Assembly: GCA_947487895.1 (NCBI GenBank)
Contig: CANKYF010000019.1
Coordinates: 1-56,654 of the forward strand
Reading direction: 5' to 3'
Length of the DNA stretch: 56,654 bases
Source: an uncultured Flavobacteriaceae bacterium
GTDB lineage: Bacteria; Bacteroidota; Bacteroidia; Flavobacteriales; Flavobacteriaceae
The notes beneath the pieces were generated by a model. That model ran no database searches, had not been told where the DNA came from, and worked only from the letters and a program-made list of their open reading frames with translations. Both the position numbers and the translations under genes were made by a program. Of this stretch, positions 51,180 through 56,654 are shown in pieces. Within the stretch, counting starts at the first letter, position 1. Each line of letters begins with the position of its first letter.

Positions 51180-51902
51180 ATGAAGAAAGTATTGTTCTTC
51201 ATCCCATTATTTTTAATGCTTGTTGTTTTTCAATCAACATTTGCACAGAAAGATACTTCTGTTTTAGTAGTAAGAGGTGGTCATCCATATGATACACCAG
51301 ATTTTGAAAATATGTGTGAAAGCCTTAAAGGAGTGAAGGTAGATTTGGTGTTAGATGCACACTTTAAATCAATGAAATTAGATGCAATCAAAGAGAATTA
51401 TGATGCCATTTTATTTCTAAATCAGAATAAATACTACGAAGAATCTAAATACACAAAAGAGAAGTATGTTAATCTAACTAAAGAAGGAGTGGGAATGGTG
51501 TTTCTTCATTTTACATTGTCTTCTCAACCAAATTGGGATGGTTACCATGATATAGTAGGAGGAAAGTGGTTTTTAGGAGAATATACTCCAGATCAAGCAA
51601 AAAGATCAACATATTTTATAGATCTTGAAGTTGATGTGAAGGTGTTAGATAACAAGCATCCAGTAACAGAAGGATTGAAAGATTTCACAATGACAGATGT
51701 TTTTTACGGAAATATTCATATGGAGCCAGAAGTGCATATTTTATTAGGATCAGATAACCCTAAATTGGCACCAATTGCTTGGACTCAAAAGTACAATAAC
51801 TCTAAGGTTGTTTATATAATGCCAGGATATTCTAAGAGAGCTTTTGAAAATCCTTCGTATAAAAAATTAGTGACAAATGCCCTAAAGTATGTAGGTAAGT
51901 GA
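51180..51902 (+). CDS. ThuA-like domain secreted protein
   Basis: A 240-residue protein. I choose the ATG at 51180, which gives a signal peptide (MKKVLFFIPLFLMLVVFQST, cleaved near FAQ), rather than an upstream in-frame TTG at 51096. The ThuA fold, a class I glutamine-amidotransferase-like alpha/beta domain, is visible in VVRGGHPYDTPDFENM, GVGMVFLHFTLSSQPNW, YHDIVGGKWF and HPVTEGLKDFTMTDVFYG. ThuA-like proteins occur in sugar utilisation loci and some act on keto-sugars, but the reaction here is unknown. Confidence 0.85.
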   Translation: MKKVLFFIPLFLMLVVFQSTFAQKDTSVLVVRGGHPYDTPDFENMCESLKGVKVDLVLDAHFKSMKLDAIKENYDAILFLNQNKYYEESKYTKEKYVNLTKEGVGMVFLHFTLSSQPNWDGYHDIVGGKWFLGEYTPDQAKRSTYFIDLEVDVKVLDNKHPVTEGLKDFTMTDVFYGNIHMEPEVHILLGSDNPKLAPIAWTQKYNNSKVVYIMPGYSKRAFENPSYKKLVTNALKYVGK

Positions 51903-51938
51903 TAGAGGTGTTTTAATTAAATGTAGATTTAAATTAAT

Positions 51939-51973
51939 CTCTAAAAATTGAAATGAGATCTTAAGTTTTAGAG
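51939..51973. terminator. Probable bidirectional terminator
   Basis: CTCTAAAA (51939-51946) and TTTTAGAG (51966-51973) form an 8-bp stem between convergent genes; GTTTTTAT follows on the plus strand. Confidence 0.55.
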
Positions 51974-51987
51974 GTTTTTATAAGAAA

Positions 51988-52755
51988 CTATTCGTTTTCT
52001 TCAATATACATTTGACGTACTTTTTTAAATAAATTAGAAGAGTAAACAAAATCGGTAACAGATTCATTGTCTGTTTTAAAAATGTTAGCTTTAGAGCCTT
52101 CCCAAGCTTTAAGTCCGTTTCTAAGAAATACTATTTTTTCACCAATTTCCATAACAGAATTCATGTCATGCGAGTTAATTACAGTAACTATTTGGTATTC
52201 ATCTGTTATCTCTTGTATGAGATTGTCAATAACAATAGCTGTTTTAGGGTCTAATCCAGAATTAGGTTCATCACAAAATAAATATTTCGGATTGTTCACA
52301 ATTGCTCTAGCAATGGCAACACGTTTTTGCATCCCTCCAGAAGCTTCACTAGGCATTTTATTATGAGCATCGGGCAAGTTAACACGCTTTAAAACAATAT
52401 CTGCTCTATCCTCCATTTCACTCTTGCTCATTTTTGTGAACATTTGTAATGGAAACATCACGTTTTCAGCAATGGTCATAGAATCAAACAGAGCACTTCC
52501 TTGAAATACCATCCCTATTTCGGCACGTAAATCTCTCTTTTGGTCTTCAGAAAGTTCAGAAAATATTTTTCCATCATAAGAAATACTGCCTTCTTCATAA
52601 GTAAATAAACCTAATAGACACTTTAAAAAAACGGTTTTACCAGAACCACTTTGTCCTATAATAAGGTTGGTCTTTCCTTTATCAAAAGAAGTACTTATAC
52701 CCTTTAAAATTTTAGTGTCACCAAAAGACTTATGTAAATTGTTTACCTCTATCAT
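51988..52755 (-). CDS. mlaF: ABC transporter ATPase, MlaF-like
   Basis: A 255-residue ATPase; I use the ATG at 52755 (MIEVNNLHKSFGDTKILKG), since the longer frame runs into the permease gene. Walker A GQSGSGKT lies at 34-41, the signature ASGGMQKRVAIARAI at about 138-152, and Walker B YLFCDEPNSGLD at about 158-169. GMQKR rather than GQ-x-Q-R is typical of the Mla/Ttg2/Mkl group. It energises phospholipid movement between the membranes. It overlaps the permease stop as TAATG. The substrate-binding MlaD gene is not in the immediate neighbourhood. Confidence 0.92.
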   Translation of the reverse strand: MIEVNNLHKSFGDTKILKGISTSFDKGKTNLIIGQSGSGKTVFLKCLLGLFTYEEGSISYDGKIFSELSEDQKRDLRAEIGMVFQGSALFDSMTIAENVMFPLQMFTKMSKSEMEDRADIVLKRVNLPDAHNKMPSEASGGMQKRVAIARAIVNNPKYLFCDEPNSGLDPKTAIVIDNLIQEITDEYQIVTVINSHDMNSVMEIGEKIVFLRNGLKAWEGSKANIFKTDNESVTDFVYSSNLFKKVRQMYIEENE

Positions 52756-53492
52756 TATCCTAGTAGCATTCCTGTTATTATATAATTTAAAAGTATAATT
52801 ACTACAGATGTCCAAACAAAAGCAGTAGTACTCGCTTTACCAACTTCTAAGGCACCACCTTTCATATAATAACCATAAAATGAAGGAACAGTGGCTAAAA
52901 TAAAGGCGAAAACAAACGTTTTAATAAAAGCATATGTTACATGAAATGTGTCAAATTCATATTGAATACCAGAAATATAATCTGTTAATGTAGAATAACC
53001 ACCAAAAACAGAGGCAGCCATACCACCTAGAATACCTAAAAACATACCAATGGCGATAGCAAACGGATATAGCATTAAAGCTATAGCTTTAGGGAAAATA
53101 AGATAATTTAAAGAGTTAATTCCCATAACCTCAAGCGCGTCTATTTGCTCTGTAACTCTCATAGTTCCAATGCTTGAAGTAATAAAAGAACCTACTTTTC
53201 CTGCCATAATAATAGATGTAAATGTAGGAGCAAATTCTAATAGTACAGATTGTCTGGTAGCAAAACCAACCAAATATTTAGGAATTAAAGGGTTATCAAT
53301 ATTTAAAGCTGTTTGAATGGTAACAACACCACCAACAAAAAACGAAATAAAAGCAATAATACCTAAAGAGCTAATAATTAAATCATCAATATCTTTCAAT
53401 ATTAAAGAGCGCATCACAGACCATTTAGTTGGTTTACGAAACATTTCGGCTATCATTAAAAAATACCGACCGATATTATGAAGATATTTCAT
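52755..53492 (-). CDS. mlaE: MlaE-family ABC permease
   Basis: A 245-residue inner-membrane permease with about five helices. MlaE signatures are VVTIQTALNI at about 56-65, FAPTFTSIIMAGKVGSFITSSIGTMRVTEQIDALEVMGI across about 89-127 (in adjoining blocks), and GGMAASVFGG near 161. It forms the transmembrane part of a phospholipid or lipophile transporter with the downstream ATPase, to which it is coupled by a one-base overlap. Confidence 0.94.
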   Translation of the reverse strand: MKYLHNIGRYFLMIAEMFRKPTKWSVMRSLILKDIDDLIISSLGIIAFISFFVGGVVTIQTALNIDNPLIPKYLVGFATRQSVLLEFAPTFTSIIMAGKVGSFITSSIGTMRVTEQIDALEVMGINSLNYLIFPKAIALMLYPFAIAIGMFLGILGGMAASVFGGYSTLTDYISGIQYEFDTFHVTYAFIKTFVFAFILATVPSFYGYYMKGGALEVGKASTTAFVWTSVVIILLNYIITGMLLG

Positions 53493-53572
53493 ATAAAAAT
53501 TTGTTACCGCTAAAGTAAAAAAAAGATACAGGTATTTAACCTTAATTTTAAATAATGATGTTTTAAAAACAG

Positions 53573-53580
53573 TATTTTTG
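53573..53580 (+). promoter_or_regulatory. Bacteroidetes -7 box for the phosphatase gene
   Basis: TATTTTTG fits TAnnTTTG, 21 bp before the ATG at 53602. Confidence 0.45.
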
Positions 53581-53601
53581 AGATTATAAATATGTATTAA
53601 A

Positions 53602-55230
53602 ATGAAAAAAACAGTTATTCTGTTACTCGTATTTATTAGCTTTTCGGTTAAATCGCAAACGATACAAGCTAATAAACCTAAATTAATAGTTGGTATTGTG
53701 GTAGACCAAATGCGTTATGATTATTTAACAAGGTTTGAAAGTAAGTATGGGGAAGGAGGTTTTAAACGAATGATTAATGAAGGTTTTAACTGCAAGAATA
53801 ATCATTTTAATTACATACCAACGTATACAGGACCAGGGCATGCATCAATTTATACAGGAACAACACCTAAAATGCATGGAATTATAGCCAATAACTGGTA
53901 TGATAAAGAAGCAAAAAAAATGGTGTATTGTGCTAGTGATGAAAGTGTTTTAACTGTTGGTAGTACTTCTGAAAAAGAGCGTATGTCTCCACATAGAATG
54001 AAAACGACCACTTTTACAGATGAAAATAGGTTATTCACACAAATGAGAGGAAAAAGTATTGGTATTTCAATAAAAGATAGAGGAGCTATATTACCAGCGG
54101 GTCATTCAGCAAATGCTGCTTATTGGTTTAGAGGGAAAGATGAAGGGAGCTTTATTAGTAGTACATATTACATGAATGAATTGCCAAAATGGGTACAAGA
54201 CTTCAATACTTCAAAAAAAGCAGAATCTTATTTAAAAGAATGGAATACACTATATGATATTGATACTTACATTGAAAGTGGCGCTGATTTAAACAATTTT
54301 GAACGAGGATATAAAGGAAAAGAAACAGCAACATTTCCTTATAACTTAAAGAAATTAAGTAAGAAAAATGAAGGATTTGATATTATTAAAGAAAGCCCTT
54401 TTGGAAATAGTATAGTAGCAGATTTTGCTATCGAAGCTATTAAAAATGAAGGGTTAGGGAAAGATAATGATACAGATATATTAGCAGTAAGTTTTTCAAG
54501 TACAGATTACGTAGGGCATAATTTTGGTGTAAATTCAAAAGAAGTACATGATACGTATTTACGTTTAGATAAAGATTTAGAACGTCTTTTTAATACTTTA
54601 GATGTTGAGGTTGGTAAAGGTAATTATACCGTGTTTTTAACAGCAGATCATGGGGCAATTCATGTACCTAACTATCTTAAAAGTGTAAAAATACCAGCAG
54701 GATATTTAAATAATAACAAATTTAGAAAACAATTAGAAGACTTTTTATTAGCAGAATTTAAAACGGATAATTTAATTGAAAACATAAGCAATCATCAAAT
54801 ATTCTTGAATAGAGAAAAAATTAAAACGTTAGATTTAGACCTTGATGATGTTCAAGAAGCCATTGTTAATGAAATTATAGATTATAAAAATATTTATAAG
54901 GTTTATACGGCTACTATAATGAGTACCGTTATGTTCTCAAGCGGTATAGAAGCCTTGTTGCAAAATGGATATAACCAAAAACGTTCGGGAGATGTTTTAA
55001 TTATAGAAGATCCTGCGTATATTTCGTACCCAAAAACAGGGTCTGCACATGGTAGTGGGTTAAATTATGATACGCACGTACCATTATTATTCTTTGGCAA
55101 AGGTATCAAGCAAGGAGAAACACTTCAAAAAACAGTGATTCCAGATATTGCACCTACCATGTCAGCACTTTTAGGAATTAGTTTTCCTAATGGGGTAATG
55201 GGAAAACCTCTTGAATTTGTTTTAGATTAA
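53602..55230 (+). CDS. PafA-like alkaline phosphatase
   Basis: A 542-residue periplasmic phosphatase of the nucleotide pyrophosphatase/phosphodiesterase fold. The signal peptide ends SVKSQ at about 19. Metal and catalytic residues are visible: D35 in GIVVDQMRYD, the nucleophile threonine T76 in PTYTGPGHA, N97/N98, and K158 with R160 in SIKDRGAI, which match the phosphate-contacting lysine and arginine of PafA. Further metal ligands lie in SFSSTDYVGHNFG and LTADHGAI. It releases phosphate from organic esters. The nuclease gene starts immediately after its stop, so the two may act together on extracellular nucleic acid. Confidence 0.93.
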   Translation: MKKTVILLLVFISFSVKSQTIQANKPKLIVGIVVDQMRYDYLTRFESKYGEGGFKRMINEGFNCKNNHFNYIPTYTGPGHASIYTGTTPKMHGIIANNWYDKEAKKMVYCASDESVLTVGSTSEKERMSPHRMKTTTFTDENRLFTQMRGKSIGISIKDRGAILPAGHSANAAYWFRGKDEGSFISSTYYMNELPKWVQDFNTSKKAESYLKEWNTLYDIDTYIESGADLNNFERGYKGKETATFPYNLKKLSKKNEGFDIIKESPFGNSIVADFAIEAIKNEGLGKDNDTDILAVSFSSTDYVGHNFGVNSKEVHDTYLRLDKDLERLFNTLDVEVGKGNYTVFLTADHGAIHVPNYLKSVKIPAGYLNNNKFRKQLEDFLLAEFKTDNLIENISNHQIFLNREKIKTLDLDLDDVQEAIVNEIIDYKNIYKVYTATIMSTVMFSSGIEALLQNGYNQKRSGDVLIIEDPAYISYPKTGSAHGSGLNYDTHVPLLFFGKGIKQGETLQKTVIPDIAPTMSALLGISFPNGVMGKPLEFVLD

Positions 55231-56034
55231 ATGAATAGAAAAACCAAATTATCTTTAATAGCAGTTCTAATTTTATTTGCAGTATTCGGTTATGAATATT
55301 TTTTAAATGAAGAAGAACACTATGAAATTATAGTAAATGGAAAAGAAGTAAAAAAAGATACCAATGAATACTTTTTACCCTCTTCAACCACCAATCAAAT
55401 AATTCATCATTCTAATTATTCGTTGTCATATAGTGAAACTCATGAACAAGCAGAATGGGTAGCTTATGAATTAAAGAAATCTCATTTGTCTAACAGTAAT
55501 TTTAAACGCCCATATTTTGAAATTGATAAAGCTGTTACAACGGGAGCGGCACATTGGCGTAATTACAAAAAATCAGGATATGATCGGGGGCATTTGTGTC
55601 CGGCAGGAGATAGAAAGTTTAATAGAGAAGCACACGATGAAACTTTTTTAACTAGTAATATAAGCCCGCAACGTCATGACTTTAATTCAGGTGTATGGAA
55701 TCGATTAGAACAAAAAGTACGCTATTGGGCAAAAAAATATGATGGTGTTTTTGTAGTAACAGGTGGTGTTCTAAAAGGCAATTTAAAAACTATTGGATCA
55801 GAAGATGTTGCAGTGCCAAATCAATTTTACAAAGTATTAATTGATAATAATACAGGTGAAACGAAAATGATCGCATTTTTAATGCCTCATAAAGATTCTA
55901 ACCAGCCTTTATATGAATTTGTAGTATCTGTTGATGAGATTGAAAAACTTACTGGTATTGACTTTTTTCCGGAATTAAATGATACTATTGAAAACCAATT
56001 AGAAGCTTCTTCAAATTATAAAAATTGGTTTTAA
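55231..56034 (+). CDS. DNA/RNA non-specific endonuclease (betabeta-alpha-Me)
   Basis: A 267-residue nuclease of the NUC1/EndA/Serratia family. An N-terminal hydrophobic segment (about 6-22) acts as signal or anchor. The catalytic DRGH motif lies at 118-121 (YDRGHLCPAGDRKF), with N143 in TSNISPQ and N152, W156, N157 and E160 in the metal-binding helix (FNSGVWNRLE). It cuts DNA and RNA outside the cytoplasm. It follows the phosphatase with no gap, consistent with scavenging phosphate or nucleosides. Confidence 0.94.
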   Translation: MNRKTKLSLIAVLILFAVFGYEYFLNEEEHYEIIVNGKEVKKDTNEYFLPSSTTNQIIHHSNYSLSYSETHEQAEWVAYELKKSHLSNSNFKRPYFEIDKAVTTGAAHWRNYKKSGYDRGHLCPAGDRKFNREAHDETFLTSNISPQRHDFNSGVWNRLEQKVRYWAKKYDGVFVVTGGVLKGNLKTIGSEDVAVPNQFYKVLIDNNTGETKMIAFLMPHKDSNQPLYEFVVSVDEIEKLTGIDFFPELNDTIENQLEASSNYKNWF

Positions 56035-56072
56035 ACAATGTAACTTTTTGTAAAAAATAGAATAAAATTTGT

Positions 56073-56097
56073 AAATGTTAGCTGTCTAACATTTTTT
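56073..56097 (+). terminator. Terminator after the endonuclease gene
   Basis: AAATGTTAG (56073-56081) and CTAACATTT (56086-56094) form a 9-bp stem with loop CTGT, followed by a T-run to 56097. Confidence 0.85.
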
Positions 56098-56145
56098 GTT
56101 ATTTGTTAAACATAATTTTATCGATATTAATTAATTGATTCTATT

Positions 56146-56654
56146 ATGAAAAAAGAAGTACGCTTAAAATTTACTTTGTCAGAACTCTGGCATGGAGTAA
56201 ATGCTTTTTTAATTGTGTTCTTTTTGTTAGTTTCTCAAAGTTTTAATGCTCAGACAGAAAAGGGCATTATTAGTGGAGGAGAAATTGGCACAAAAGATAA
56301 CACAACGATCTGTCTTGATGGGAATTCACAACCCATTAATGTTTTTTTAGTTGGAGCAAAAGGAACTTACCAACAGTGGATTATTACAGACTATGATAAT
56401 AACGTTTTAGCATTACCAAAAGCGCCTCCTTTTAACTTTGAAGGAGCAGGTGCGGGAATTTGTAAAATTTGGAGCGTATCATATAAAGATATATTTAACC
56501 TTGAAACAGGAGTAAATTTATCAGATTTTGAAGGTTGGTTTGACTTCTCTAATTCAATTACTGTTTACAGAAACCAGCCAGACGCCGGAACCTTAGTAGG
56601 CGGTCCGTTTGAGTTTTATGTAGGCGATGGAGTAGCTGATCACATAGCAGAAGA
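56146..56654 (+). CDS. Secreted protein, N-terminal part (cut by window end)
   Basis: An open frame starting MKKEVRLKFTLSELWHGVNA with a signal peptide (FLIVFFLLVSQSFNAQ) that runs to the window end without a stop. The visible part, about 169 residues, is beta-rich with ISGGEIGTKDNTTICLDG and TLVGGPFEFYVGDGVADHI. That style is typical of the N-terminus of large surface or gliding-associated proteins of Flavobacteriia, many of them T9SS substrates. The 111 bp upstream contains only the preceding terminator and AT-rich promoter sequence. Confidence 0.8.
   Translation, partial: MKKEVRLKFTLSELWHGVNAFLIVFFLLVSQSFNAQTEKGIISGGEIGTKDNTTICLDGNSQPINVFLVGAKGTYQQWIITDYDNNVLALPKAPPFNFEGAGAGICKIWSVSYKDIFNLETGVNLSDFEGWFDFSNSITVYRNQPDAGTLVGGPFEFYVGDGVADHIAE

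Noticed and set aside
52756-52815. Longer start for the MlaF-like ATPase
   Set aside because: It would overlap the permease gene by 60 bp; the ATG at 52755 gives a standard N-terminus and a TAATG coupling.

Overview
The window is AT-rich (about one third G+C by eye) and comes from a marine-type member of the Bacteroidota, most likely a Flavobacteriaceae. The evidence is a SusC/SusD receptor pair, a type IX secretion C-terminal sorting domain, CarboxypepD_reg/DUF5686 and TonB receptors, lipoproteins with short lipoboxes, promoters of the Bacteroidetes TAnnTTTG type, and a GH105/BNR enzyme of the kind used on algal polysaccharides. No rRNA, tRNA, CRISPR array, prophage or integrase gene was seen.

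Layout. 0-4.1 kb: an alanine-rich repeat lipoprotein, Kdo transferase (waaA), and an overlapping sugar aminotransferase/galE pair for surface glycans. 4.3-11.4 kb: a membrane-bound AraC-type regulator, SusC, SusD and a surface lipoprotein, with no degradative enzyme beside them. 11.5-16.3 kb: lspA-fabD (TAATG overlap), an unknown lipoprotein, a kelch propeller and a secreted protein of unknown function. 16.4-18.6 kb: a PNPOx/NimA-like flavoprotein divergent from a MocR regulator. 18.6-29.4 kb: housekeeping genes, namely a membrane-anchored DHFR fusion, a CBM48 mini-protein, a T9SS propeller protein, thyA, a nucleoside transporter, a bifunctional nuclease, etfA/etfB and pdhB. DHFR, ThyA and the transporter together supply thymidylate. 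29.5-32.0 kb: a DUF5686 outer-membrane protein.

32.0-41.1 kb is an accessory island. It holds an HNH nuclease with a C-terminal membrane helix, a DUF2867 gene divergent from a TetR-TonB receptor operon, an AraC-methyltransferase pair, a frameshifted IS481-like element and an unknown secreted protein. Three minus-strand units here (HNH; AraC-methyltransferase; the unknown protein) are tightly bracketed by inverted repeats whose sequence is specific to each unit. Each is followed at its 3' side by a 150-200 bp structured non-coding element with AAC...GTTAA-type ends. This resembles integron cassettes with attC sites, but the cores are not canonical and no integrase is in view. I consider it the most interesting signal in the window.

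41.3-56.6 kb: a SprT-like protease, mannose-1-phosphate guanylyltransferase and DUF389 run; a GH105-BNR_4 fusion with a 24-bp palindrome over its promoter; a TPR-LuxR regulator; an apparently exported short-chain dehydrogenase; an NTP/NDP exchanger; a ThuA-like protein; an Mla-type ABC pair; a PafA-like phosphatase; a DNA/RNA endonuclease; and the start of a large secreted protein cut by the window end.
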